Positions 21,994 to 33,851 of a stretch of DNA of 64,000 bases are shown here, piece by piece. The position numbers and the translations under genes are program-made. Within the stretch, counting starts at the first letter, position 1. Each line of letters opens with the position of its first letter. The stretch comes from Icerya purchasi (Eukaryota > Arthropoda > Insecta > Hemiptera > Monophlebidae): positions 177,142,060 through 177,206,059 of the forward strand of contig CM077115.1 in assembly GCA_039619475.1 (NCBI GenBank), given 5' to 3'. The notes beneath the pieces were generated by a model, which saw nothing but the letters and a program-made list of their open reading frames with translations, did not search any database and was not told the origin of the DNA.

Positions 21994-22199
21994 GCATTTG
22001 AATGATAGACTATTTTAATTTGGATTTATCAAAATAAATCATTTTTTAATTATTTTTATTTGTTATTAAGGTATTTATTTATTTTATTTATTAGGTTATT
22101 ATCAAAAAATGAAGGTGAAAGAATATATTAAGTTTTACTGAACCGCAGTTTTTTGTAAGTGAATGTATTAAAAACACCTAAATACCAATTGATGGTCGT

Positions 22200-24030
22200 A
22201 AACTCCTTACATCTAGCACTACTCTCGCCTGGGGTAGTTCATTACTAAATAGAAATGGTTCCTCCCTACAAACTCAACTTTCAGACTACAACCTTGTGGT
22301 TCTCAACGACGGCTCTCCTACATATTTCAAAAACCAAAATTCCTACAGTTCTATAGACTTAACTTTTTCCTCTCCTAATTTAAGCCTGAAATGTGCATGA
22401 ACTTGATGGAACCTTTGGTAGTGACCATGTTCCTTTATTATTGTGTCCGTTCATGGGACTTCCTCCTCTCATGTAAAGAAAGAATCCGGTTCTCCTAGTT
22501 AGATCTTTTCGAAGGTTAATTGGTCTGATTTTCGTTCGTTCCTGGATTCCTCTTCCTACAGTTTCGATCATAAATTAGATGTTACGCCTCAGTATGAAAA
22601 CTTTGTTCAGTTAATATCGTCAGCTTTAGATTTGTTTTCTCCTCCACGAAAACCTGCTTCTGGGAGCATCAGGCAGTCCTACGCCTCGTTCTTATGGTGA
22701 AATGCGAAGTGTTCAATTGTACACCAAGCCAGTGTATCTACATTTCTAATTTTTCGAACTGCTCCTTCTCTGGAAAACTTCCTAGCTCACAAAAGAGCTA
22801 ATGCCAAATTCCGATTTACTCCCAAAAAGGTTAAAAAGGCGTCTTAGGCTGCTTTCTGTTCCTCCTTTTCCAGATTTACTTCTTTCTCACAAATTTGGAG
22901 GTTGGATAAGGCTTTCCGAAACCCTCAGTCCTTAAATCCCTTTACTTCCGGCGTTTCGGAGAGCAAGCTAGCTGCTTTCGTTAATTATGTTGCTCCGTTC
23001 TATGTCCCTGACGTTTATGAACTTGACCTTTCTATCTCCGCCGCAAGCCATCCTGAGCACTTTCTAACTTTTCCGATCTCTTTTAATGAATCGTTACCGG
23101 CGGCCCCCGAAAAATCCTAATTCCTCTCCAGAGATAGATATCTTTTACTGTTCTTAAGAAATATTACCTTAAAATACTCTTAAATCTATTCAACTCTATT
23201 CTACATCTAGGTTCCGCTCCTCCGTCATGGAAATCCTTTATCATCGTTCCCATCCCCAAGGATAAAAATTCCTCATCCTTCCATTTTTCAGGCAAGTTGT
23301 CTGAGGAAACTTCTCGAGCCTATGTGTAGCCGGCGGCTGGTTTGGTGACTGGAAAACAATAATGTCTTGCCTAACAACACGTATGGTTTTCGTTCTGGTC
23401 GAGGTGCTACTGATTGTGTGTTTTCTTCTTCTTTTCCCACATCTATAAATCGTTTATCTAGAAAAATTATACCCTAGCTACCTTTGTTGATATTTATAAT
23501 GCCTTTGGCAGCATCTACCTTTCAACTCTTAAGAGCAAAATGCTATCTATTAATTTACCTTCCCACTTCACATCCTTAATTATAAGTCTCTCTTCCTAAG
23601 TAGAACTGTTACTCTAAGATTTTCCACCTTTTCAGAGTCACGAAAGGTTTTTCCAGGCCTCCCGCAAGGTTCCTGACTCGGTCCTACGCCCTTCAATATT
23701 TACTCTCTCGGTGTCGTCTCTCTTAATCTACCTTCTACTTCTTTATTTTTTGCAGATGACATTCTTCTTTTCTCAACTGCTCCCAGCATTCTGAACGCTT
23801 GCAATAATATGCAAGAATCCTTGTACATTCTGCATAGTTCGCTTTCTCGAATTTATCTGTCTATTTCTCCTCCGAAATCTTCATGTATTGTTTTCACATT
23901 TCGTTTCTACAATCCTGCGTCAATCAACATAAGTATCGACAATACACCTACACCTGTTGTTTCCCCCTCCTTCCGCTACCTAGGAATCTTTCTAAATAGT
24001 CGTTTATCCTTTTCTGGCCAATTCGCAGAT
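22200..24030 (+). pseudogene. Decayed I/R1-like LINE (EN-RT)
   Basis: Degenerate copy of the LINE at 43-49.5 kb. In order: the endonuclease end with DGTFGSDHVP near 22405, the linker with FLAHKRANAK near 22780, a SQIWRLDKAFRNP block near 22890, FIIVPIPK-like text near 23240, then RT blocks GLPQGS-like near 23655, LFFADDILLFST near 23745, and SPSFRYLGIFLNSRLSFSG near 23970. Stops and frameshifts occur every 100-200 bases, but the ADD residues survive. It ends at about 24030, where an opposite-strand fragment begins. Confidence 0.8.
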
Positions 24031-24066
24031 TTGATAATAGGGGATAGTTCGCGAACAGGAAGAACA

Positions 24067-24273
24067 TTATTTTTTCCAAGATTCTTTTTTCGATTTTTTT
24101 ACGATATATCTAGCTATTGCGTTGGCCTTTTTATGATCGAGAAAATTATAAATTGATGGATAAGACCGAAAAGTCTTAAATGTGTTTAGATCTCTTTGAA
24201 ATGCAGTTTTCCGATCATCGTTCCACCATAATGGTGTAACAGTTTTAAAAAAGAATACGTTCGGCATGTCCAA
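24067..24273 (-). pseudogene. LINE EN-RT linker fragment
   Basis: A 68-codon open frame on the minus strand matches the linker after the endonuclease of the same LINE family: LWWNDDRKTAFQRDLNTFKTF, then FLDHKKANAIARY and SKKESWK. It sits back to back with the plus-strand copy ending at 24030, so this is either a second insertion or an inversion. Confidence 0.75.
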
Positions 24274-24324
24274 AAAAGAATGGGTTCTCGATTAATAAAT
24301 TAAAATAAACAAATCGACGGACGA

Positions 24325-24921
24325 GGTAAGCTGACTGCGAAATTAATTGACGCGCTGCCATTTTTGTTATGGACTGACTATCCGTAGACACTCAGACTCA
24401 GTTGAACGCTTGCGGAATGAAATATGGGCCATATCGTATCATAAAATTTCTTCCGATCAAAATCCGCATATATGAAAAATGTCTCGCTGAAGGAGATTCT
24501 CGGTGCTCTTAACAGAGAGTTTGCGACAAGACACTTTTAAGGAACATAGGCCAGCTTTACCAATTACAGTTTTTAAAGTAGTGAAGAAAATTGATGTTGA
24601 TCTGAGTGCCGAAGAATCACTTTCACAATGTCTCGGAGCGTACACTCAAAATAGCGACGAGTCTTTCAACTCAGTCGTTTGGACCACAGCGCATAAAACG
24701 ATATCTGGTTGCAAACGTATCTTCAATATGGCATGCGACATAGCTACACTTTTATACAACGATGGTTTTCAAGGGTTACTTCAAGTTACGAAAGTGTTGC
24801 AGCTACCGATCGGCAACAAACTATACAATTAGCTGCGACCGGCTCATCATCGAAAGCGAGCGAAGATGCTAGGGGCGAGACATTAACTCCTCAAGCAAAG
24901 AAGCTGAGACGAAAATCTTAA
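24325..24921 (+). pseudogene. Mutator-like transposase, C-terminal remnant
   Basis: Reading across frames, the order is GKLTAKLIDAL, then IRRHSDSVERLRNEIWA, then a long frame (24503-24832) with CLGAYTQNSDESFNSVVW, KTISG and NMACDIATLLYNDGF. A last segment in the next frame ends QAKKLRRKS at 24921. This order (KLT-KLID, RR-DS…IWA, TQN-ESFN-VVW, A…L-N-GF) is the one I recall for arthropod Mutator-like transposase domain proteins. At least three frame breaks make it inactive. The N-terminal catalytic part is absent. Confidence 0.65.
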
Positions 24922-26015
24922 CTTGGAAGGGTTGCTTTATGGTTGTGGGATAGCAGAATAAAGATTGAAAAGAAAAAAACAACAAACTTCTATTTTGAAT
25001 TTTTCATGTAGTAAATCCATTTCCAAACTTTGCACGCATTTTTTCAAAACCATGTTAATTTTCATCCGATTGACTTGAAATTTGAATTGCGTAGTCTTTT
25101 CGATATATTTTAAATAGAGGTACACACGATTTTAATGATTAATTACGTTTTCTTTTTTTTTTTTTGTAAACATTTAAAACGTCAATTTTTGTGTTAAAAA
25201 AAGATAAAAGTTCAAATTCATGTCAATTTGAGAAAAACGATTTTTTTTTAACAATCGTGTACACTTTTCTGACAAATTTAGTGCAAATAAAGGGGAAAAC
25301 ATTTTTTTCCCTTGGTACAGACGAAAAAACTTATTCTACATGTCGCAAATCTTCTCAAAAAAAAAAAAAAAAAAAGGTACGCTGCTTCAAATGTCTGCAC
25401 TGCAGCCATTTGGGAGAGAATATTAAAAAAAAGTCGTTTTCTACTCCTTTGTATAATAGATCCTGAAAATTTCATTTTGAAAAAAACCCGAAAAAATTTA
25501 ATTCCTCTAGTTTTTGAATAGGTGTAACCCCGTAAAACATGTGAATTACTTATGAAATAAACCTTAAGTAATATTAATGAATAATAATTATTATCGCAAT
25601 CCCCATAAAAAAAAGTAAATTTTCGGAAAAAACACAACTAAATCGTACTTATATTCTTTAATTTCGAAAAAGAAAAAAAAAAAGGAAATGAATAAACAAA
25701 GAAGTAAATATAGAAAAAAGACGTCCTCATATGCAAAAAGGTCTGCGTTGAAATATTCATATAAGCCGTTCACTATTGTTGTGTTTCGGATAAATTAGAA
25801 GATAATAACAATGTTTAATCAGAGGTAGCAACACTGTGTGAGATAATAAATCGTCGGCGAGCAATGCGGGCCGGCAACGGTGATAACGATTATCATCTGA
25901 TTAGCGAAAAGGCTTTTGTCTCGTGGTTAGTAGTGCTGGTCGAGTTTGCACGTTTTTTTCGAGACGACGTACAGTTTATTGTTGGCAGTCATGTCAACGC
26001 TCCGGAGAGCGAATT

Positions 26016-26021
<6 letters not shown>
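24922..26021. other. AT-rich stretch without gene
   Basis: Contains an A-run at about 25358-25375 and many short T/A runs. Frames present are low-complexity Lys/Phe translations. Part of it may be the 3' end of the Mutator-like element. No gene is supported. Confidence 0.45.

Positions 26022-26066
<45 letters not shown>
26022..26066 (+). repeat. (TA)n/(TG)n microsatellite
   Basis: About 17 TA dinucleotides followed by a short TG run. Confidence 0.9.
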
Positions 26067-26117
26067 AAATATTCCAGTGAATTAAAATATTAGTATTAGC
26101 TTTTAAATTAAGGAAAG

Positions 26118-26190
26118 AAACCTGGATTGCCGTTTATCGTACACCACCACCAAGAAACCTGGATTACCGTTAATAATACACCAAGCACTC
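26118..26190 (+). repeat. Short direct repeat
   Basis: AGAAACCTGGATT followed by (A/G)CCGTT and ACACCA occurs twice, about 38 bases apart. Confidence 0.6.
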
Positions 26191-28252
26191 GTGGAATTCA
26201 ACAAAATGTACAAAAAATAAAAGACAAACAAAACGGAGTAATAGCAGCAGTTTTCGAAGATTACGGATTGTAACCGAGCAGCAGAATCGAAACATCAAGA
26301 AACGATCCGGACAGCAAGATTTTTTTCTCTTTACCCCATTTATACGTTATTCTTTTTATTGTTTATATTATTGATAATTGTTTAGTGTGCATTTTGTGGT
26401 GCGACAAGTGTTGAATGTGAAGGAACATTGAACCTCGCCGCAAAGTATAGTCGTAAGAAAATTTAATAATTTCTCAGAATAGTTTTTTTTGGTTCGTTTC
26501 GCGTGTTATTGTATTCAAAAAACCGATTAAAATATATGATAAATTAGTCATTTTCGTTGTTGGCGGGTTGACACTGCAATAACCTGCGCATCAATGGCCG
26601 ATATATAAAATTTTAAAAAAAGCAAGTTATGGTCCGTTGATTTTTCCTATAGGCAAAATGAGTATAACATAACACTATTTTTCACTTGCACATCCGGTAA
26701 AAGAATAAAATTTCAGATAAATCTATATTGTAGCTAAAAAATTTCATCCTCTTAGCATTTCATATGAAACACAAGCTTGATTAACAATTACGACAAAAAA
26801 CGCAAGATACAAAAATAACCGCTTTCCACCCTGCTGTAAAGTTGGTTAGACAATGTTGTTACGCTCGAGCGCATATAGAAATTAACTATTACGTCAGAAA
26901 GCTGAATAGTCCGAAATGGAGGAAAAAAACTTTTTAATGAGAACATTAGAGTAACATCGGTCGGGATAAGAGAGATTCTCGAAAAAAGCTAATACACGGT
27001 GCAGTGTAGATATAGTTCGCGTTGTGCCCTTAATTAAATTTTCCTCATACGGTCCGAGTAAGGATCAAAAGTTCTATTTTGATGTAGAGTGCGAAATACG
27101 TTCAATTAAAATCTATTGGTGGAATAAATAAGGTAATTAAACAGCGTTTTATAAGTCGCCTTGAAATATATGGATAACCCAACATCCATAAAAATTTACT
27201 TTAAACGACCGGCGTAATATAGACCGATAAAAATCCTTCATAATAAACAGCTTTTTCATACTAATTATAGCCGTCGCCGCTACACAATCATCATCGTCAA
27301 ACATCGTTGCTTTACACTGCAATCCTATAGCTCTGATGGCAAATGGTATTATAATTTTACTGACGCATTTCGATCTGTTAACACATGTCATTACTTCGAT
27401 GCCGGTGAACATTTGAACTTACCCTCTTCAACTAATCTCCCACGCATTTCGGCTTAATGATATTCCTTGAAAAGTTGAAAAAGCAAATGTACAAATCATC
27501 ATTATCTTTCTGCAGCGCAATTTCCGAAATTCGGTAAAATTAATGACAAAGTATACGGTATTTTTTAAACCTCATCATCGCAACATTTAGTTTAATTATT
27601 CTAGTGTATTCTTCTTCTTATATTCCGATTGTTTACTTCTTTCTTTTTTTTGAGTACTATAATGATACTTCTCGCCTACCTAATACTCAGGTCGACAAAG
27701 TATCCGGAGTAGCATTAACCTCACATCACCGACGCCAACGCGTATATTATATCGTTTAATAGAATACGGTCTGTTCTTATTAGACAGCTTAAATAAAGCG
27801 GAAAAATTAGCAAAGTTTGAAATATTAGCTACGGCGAAGGCAAAATAAAACATCATGTGTTGGCTAACATGTTTTCGGTCTTCTCGGAATAGGAAACCTT
27901 TTGAAAGCTCATCCTCGGTAAGAGAAATATCTAGTGCAGTGTAGTTTCTGTCACAGTAAAGGTCTGTTGAAGAGTTAGAGGAATGGAATATTCTACTGAG
28001 GGGTGATTCGCATAGAGAACAAGTAGTACGTTTTACTAGAGCATGAAACGCTGAAGTGACTAAAACAGAGATAATTATGACAAAGTTCGGGGAATCGTTG
28101 GGAATCACAAAAATAAATAGGAACCTATAAATTTGATTTCAACAGCGAGAATAGGAAGGTATGGGAATTTGTCAGATTGCTTTTCTGTAGTCAGCGAAAA
28201 TTAAAGATCGAAATATGAACAGTATCGGTAAAGTTCTGCAAGAGAAAGATCA
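26191..28252. other. No recognised gene
   Basis: AT-rich, mostly unique-looking. A 142-codon minus-strand frame at 27680-28108 has mixed composition but no domain I recognise, and I do not claim it. Confidence 0.4.
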
Positions 28253-28264
28253 ATATCGCAAACT

Positions 28265-28609
28265 TGGGCCACACGCGACTATCCCACGACTACCTGTTGG
28301 AAGGCGCTCACCCTCCAACCACGTGTCCTTTCTGTCGCGCACAAGAGCCACCGGCGGTTGAGCACATTCTCATAAACTGCCCTGCATTCCAATCCTCCAG
28401 AACGAGGCACGGATTTGATAACCTCAGCCATGTTCTCTCAAACTCAGAAGCGAACCAAAGTGCAGTCTTCCAGTTCGTCAGGGACAATGGATTAGGGGCA
28501 TTCCTGTAACCGGAGACTCTCGGGCCGTAATAGTCTAGATATTATACACGGCCCGGGGTCTAACCACGGTTTGAAAATTTTAATAAAAAAAAAAAAAAAA
28601 AAAAAAAAA
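28265..28609 (+). mobile_element. 5'-truncated LINE stub with TSD
   Basis: A 345-base insertion ending in about 25 A. The 13-base string AATATCGCAAACT lies directly before it (28252-28264) and directly after the tail (28610-28622), a clean target-site duplication. The insert encodes the C-terminal end of an LINE ORF2: a GHTRLSHDYLL block, then CPFC…EHILINCPAF, the HxxxC-type motif typical after RNase H. It stops with TAA after GAFL at 28509. It is a short, relatively young insertion. Confidence 0.9.
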
Positions 28610-28622
28610 AATATCGCAAACT

Positions 28623-29829
28623 GTACGAAATCGAAATAAAAGAAAGACTAAGCTATAAAAGATTATTGAATTCTTTGCGGCCATCGTAAACAATTTATTA
28701 GCGGCAACTGTTGATATAAAATTTAATTCGATAAAGTTTTTTCGAAAAAAAAAAAAAGAAAAAAGCGAGAAAATAACGCCTCCGACTTCATTATGATACT
28801 ATCCACTTTTAAGACATACAGGTAGGTTATATTATTTATTTAACACGACGATTTGCCTAAAACATATATTTATCCCCGGGAAGATGACGATAGTGCACGA
28901 CTACATTCAATTTATCATAATTGAAAGTATTATTTGAATTAAAAAATATCCAGGCGGACGTATCTCTACCGAAATATGTTTCGGAGCAGTTACATCAGAA
29001 GGAGACGGAGAAAATGATTGCCGCAATGATTTATTCGATTTAACTATGCAGCGATTGTAGCAAAATAATGTGAAGGATTAGGAGAAAGTTTATCACTCCA
29101 TTCGGCATACGAAAGGACGAGAAATAAATTGAAAACAGAGATAAACATAAAAATAAAATAAATGAAACGATTTCACGAATCTCTTCAAGGAACAATCAAA
29201 CGTTACGCAATTAAACTTTATGGCAGAACAATTAAAAGAAAAAATCCGAAATAATACACATTTATGAATTTTCGAAAATATATTTAAGATGGAGAATTAC
29301 ACGGCGAACTGTTAATGATTTTCTCCTTTCGTTCGAACTTTTGTATTCTCTCTCCCTCTCTCTCCTTTAATAAACATTTGAAATTCCAAATAAACCCTCA
29401 TAATCGTTGTTTTTCTTTTCTTAACTCACACAACTGATAAAAAAACTGATTCCACGGCAAATACACGCCGCCCCCTTTTTAACAAAAAATAAAACATTCA
29501 TCGAGGAGTTTTTGTTTCCATTATTAATATCGCTCATGACGGCGTAAAAACATTTTTTATTATAATACCCGTAATTATAAAAAAAAATTACCGGCGATAC
29601 GCGCACACAAATACTCTGTGTACTCTCGGCTGCAAATTGAAATAGCGGTTAGACTTTGCCCAACTAATTTAAAAATTTTATTACTCTTCCGTTGGAAAAC
29701 CTTTTTCAAATTCTTAGTCATTTTTTGAAACGGCTATTTATTTTACGATTTTATGTGGTAAAGCCATGTGGGGTACAGTAAAAAAGCAGCTCACCACTCA
29801 AAGGAATATATACGTCTGTATGTATATAT
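28623..29829. other. No gene seen
   Basis: AT-rich with an A-run at 28745 and a CT microsatellite near 29345-29370. Confidence 0.45.
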
Positions 29830-29945
29830 ATATATATACGATATATACGATATATACGATATATACGATATATACGATATATACGATATATACGATATAT
29901 ACGATATATACAATATATTTATATATATATATATATATATATCGT
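29824..29945 (+). repeat. 9-bp microsatellite (ATATACGAT)n
   Basis: About eight uninterrupted 9-base units flanked by TA runs. The Tyr/Ile/Asp-repeat frames over it are artefacts. Confidence 0.9.
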
Positions 29946-29960
29946 ATATACTCTCTCCTA

Positions 29961-31051
29961 AATAGGTCCATTTATATTCTTAAATTGTTTTTAGATAAGT
30001 AGACGGTAAAAAATGTTAAATAATAATAAAACAACGAAAAACGGGTATAGGAATGCGTACAAACATAGGCAGTGGTAAACGTGAAAAACGTTATCGCTGG
30101 CAAAGCGGCTTCTTCACGAAGAAGGGGTAATTGTTTCTGCAGCATCCTGGACACTGCTTTCATTATTTTGCTTAAAGAGTCAGCTGGTCTGTTGCTTTCT
30201 TACGGGCGGAAGTGCTGTCCGGTGCCTACATAAAATTTCACCGAAAGAAGAACCGGCGAGAAAACGTTAGAAAAAGAAATTAATTATTTTAAACAATTCT
30301 ACTCACGTAACGTGAAAGTACGGAAATTAGTTTTGTAGCCGGCTGCGCATAAACATTCGTTCCAGAGTATCGAGCCAGCATCGTGTGACCCTCTAAGTGA
30401 CTAAAAATGCCTGCAACTACCCTAATTCACTTATAAGACGAAGCGGAATTTCAGATGAGGTCAGGGTGGGGGTGGGGAGAAGATGCTGATAATCCTATAC
30501 GGGACTTTATTACACTTTAATCCGTTTTCTGCGTTTCTTTCAGTTTTCCGGGTGATGCAAAGGGGGTGACTCCGTTGCAACATGCCAAGGAATTACTACG
30601 TTGTTCTAGTAATTCCTACAATGTCGGTTTCGAGGCACATAATTCATTAAAATAATTCCATTTTAACCGGATATATTGAAGCAATAAATTTTTAACACAC
30701 ACGCTTTGGCCATACGCACAAAGTAAACAAAAAGCTAAAAGCTAAAACATAAAAACAACTTCTGTCTTATTGATTTCGCCTAATTAACGACCAATACAAA
30801 CATAATCGTATGATACAGCTAGTTCAAATTATTATCTCTCATTACGATGCAGCCTGAAATCTGCCGGTGTGATTTTAAAGATTCAGTTACATCAGCATTC
30901 TTCCACTATTCTAATTCAAGTCAGATTTGTTGATGTGAAATCATCTTATACGGCATTTTTGCTTGAGAAGTGAAAATTTTCGGGTGTTTACCTTTTTCTC
31001 GAGCGTTTAGTAACATAATAAACGTGATTAACTTAAAATATTTTTTATTTA
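29961..31051. other. No gene seen
   Basis: A perfect 10-bp stem with an 8-base loop lies at 30589-30616 (GGAATTACTA and its complement). A small exon-like frame (MKAVSRMLQKQLPLL…) near 30070-30163 on the minus strand is too short to call. Confidence 0.4.
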
Positions 31052-31066
31052 CCTTCATTAAAATAT

Positions 31067-31412
31067 CGATAGTCCGTTCAACGAAAATGTGCCGATGGAA
31101 AAAAGTCGATATAATTCGATATTTATTATCCACTTACCCCTACCCGTTAAAAATGCTGCGATGTTGCCAATAGTAATTATGGTTTTAAGTCAAAATTAAA
31201 TGTTCATTTAAATCGTAGAAGTTGTTTTTTTTTTTGTTTTAGTTCATTTAATTAATATAATTTTTAATAATAGAAATTATTCAAATGAAACTGTGAAAAG
31301 AAATAAAAATTCCAATTTGAATTTGAATAATATTAAACACCTGGCAACAATGCTGAAATATCGAATTATATCGACTTTTTTCCAGCGGCACATTTTCGAT
31401 GAACGGACTATA
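31067..31412. mobile_element. Inverted-repeat element (MITE-like)
   Basis: Arms of roughly 50-60 bases: 31067-31124 (starting near ATAGTCCGTTCAACG) and its near complement at about 31355-31412 (ending CGATGAACGGACTAT). The interior is AT-rich and non-coding. A directly repeated TAATTACCAWSGAAATG-type block follows at about 31410 and 31537, with a 127-base period. Confidence 0.6.
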
Positions 31413-31728
31413 ATTACCAAGGAAATGTAAATTCGAATAAAGAACACGAATTTGATTCAATTTAAAATATTATTAATTTACCATGAAAACTCGGAAAAAA
31501 ACTAATTTTTATAAAACATTAAAATATCTCAATGTTAATTACCATCGAAATGGAAATTCGAATAAAGAAAACGAATTTGAAATCGCAATGTGGTACACCA
31601 TTTACAAGCTCATCATCACTGATGGAAATAGTAAGCATCTTAACGTTACTTATACGGCGTTTTTCGCTAGGGGAGTGAACATTTTCGAGCGTTATCGCTA
31701 CCTTTTCTTCTCATCGTATCGGTAAGCT

Positions 31729-32330
31729 TCATAGTTCCTTCTTCGCACAGTAGGCAGCAACTTGGATCGCATTGTCAGGTACAGTTTTGAATATCGTATC
31801 CTCAAATTTGCACTGGATTGGCAGCAAGGGGCATGTAAATAGATGATCCGAGTTTTGTTCGATTCCGCAGTCACATTTATTACTCTCTGACATACTCCAT
31901 TTTTCCAGATTGTTTTTTGTCCTTCCTGTTCTTGTCCGCATTCTATTTAAGGTTTTCCACATTCTGTAGTGTAATTCACTTCCCGCAGGCAGATTTTCGG
32001 CCGGTTCTTTCCATATTTCGAAACGCTCTTTTTCTGTTTCTCTTTTCCACATCCTTATTCTTGCTGACGCAGGCGTTTCTGAGAGCGATCTTGTTGTCTT
32101 TAAGAATTTTTTTCTTGACTTTAGTCGGTATATCGGCGTCTCGCGTCCATATAAAGGGGGTGTTTATAATCTGTTTCTTGGTTAAATTTTTCTATTATTG
32201 CTGCTACCTCTCGTCCTATATTTGAAGGTGCAATTTCACATAACATTTGCAGTTTATTGGTGTTGGTCCTAAACATCCAGTCTCATTAAGCATTACGTCA
32301 ACTTTCTTAGCGTGTGTTGAATTTCGTCAC
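31729..32330 (-). pseudogene. LINE ORF2 C-terminal fragment
   Basis: The minus-strand frame has ENLPAGSELHYRMWKTLNR, MRTRTGRTKNN and CDCGIEQNSDHLFTCP, the usual Trp/Leu-rich and CxCG…HL…CP ending of a LINE ORF2. It continues upstream in a broken frame to about 32330 with a DADIPTKVKKKFLKTTRS segment. RT catalytic blocks are absent, so it is a 5'-truncated, decayed insertion. Confidence 0.7.
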
Positions 32331-33851
32331 ATTGAACAATCACACTCCCTGGCTGAGTAGAAAAAAAAGGCTAGCGCTAATGTTCTCGGTACACGGGGAT
32401 CGTTACTTTTTGTAAAAGGTACTTAAAGTTTATTTTAATTATTATATTTGTAATATAATCCCTAAAAAAGAGGGGAATATAGGAAATAAAGCTTTTGGGA
32501 AAATGTAGAATAATCACCTGTATGAAAAAAGAGAAAAAATAAAAGATTTAAACAGATATTAATGCACGGGTGAAGCCATGAAAAAAGCTAGCGAATAGAT
32601 AAATAGGTCGTTTATAGGATAAATGAATGATATAATAAAAATAGTAAATAAGAGAAAAGAAACAAATAATTAGAATGATAAAGTTTTGGGACCTCCAGAA
32701 AGAACATTCGACTGACAAAACTGGAAACCATATTTTTAATATTTGCTGCCGGGGGAATGTTATTTATACTTAAATTTGAAATCCTTACTCAACTATTGTA
32801 GTTTGCTATACGTGAAACGTGAAGACCATTTTTTTTTTTTTTTTTTTGGACGGTGATAAACATGTTTCTCAAAGAGAGAAAGAATCTTTAAATAAATATA
32901 ATTCTGGATAAAACAACAATTTTTTTATTAATTTCCAAGTACCGATTTAAGCGGTCATTAATACATGAATACAACCGTGAGTTATAATATTATTATAAAA
33001 CAGTAATACTTTAAATTAAACAATAATTCGCTCGAGTTTATCGTCCTCTCCGTTGTAAAATTTTGGGTGTTCATATTTTTCCCCTATATTCCAATGAAAA
33101 TTTTTCGGCCAATTTTTATATCTGGCAGTATTAAGTAAAGTATCTGGGCGACCGAGCTTTGCTCGGTATTTCTTTTTGTAAAATCATGTTTTTTTCGGAA
33201 AATATACTTAAATACGAATCACATACTTCTTAATTTTATTTTAATCTTATACATATTCACAAAACATAAAATATTTTAAAACTAATTTATGGACACATTT
33301 ATGAATTAAAAGCCTTTTTCCATACAATTTTACTTTTCAATACTGAACGCAACAAAAATGTAGAGGTCCTTCGAATTCGCTTTCCGAATAGTTGGAAAAT
33401 GTTTTCAATGGCCGCACACGTTGATTTTTATGAATATATTTCTATGCGTTTTTTATTAGAAGAATTAAATTTTAGATATATAGAGTCGTCGTCAGCTTTA
33501 TCTATCGGTTTATAAAAACAAATAAAAAGCGTCTTGTAATTTTACCTGTGATCAGCTGTTTTCCGACCAATTTGAAAAAAATTACGACTAAATCACTACA
33601 AAATATAATAATAAGGGTATACTGCACATAAAGGGGTTCCTAAAATGTGCACAACATATTCTCAGTAATTCACTTTGGCAAACAAATATATAAATACGCA
33701 AAACATTTAATATTTGTATATCAATAAGCAAAGTCCTCATTTTTTTATTAACCAATTTTCTTTTCTTTTTTTTTTTTTTGTTTAGTAGCTATTAAAAATC
33801 AGTTTTTTTTTCCTTATTTAAATATGAAATTAATGCAAAAAAAAAAAAAAA
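32331..33851. other. No gene; T-runs and a hairpin
   Basis: AT-rich with a T-run at about 32828-32847 and another at 33766-33779. A 7-bp stem with a TTT loop (ACCGAGC / GCTCGGT) lies at 33151-33167. It could be a small TE terminus, which was not resolved. Confidence 0.4.

Noticed and set aside
25191..25637. Several Lys/Phe-rich frames near an A-run
   Set aside because: Low complexity on both strands; no domain.
27680..28108. 142-codon minus-strand frame
   Set aside because: Longest orphan frame in its region, but no motif, no promoter and no splice context; left unclaimed.
29766..30002. Tyr-Ile-Asp repeat protein
   Set aside because: Translation of the 9-bp microsatellite.
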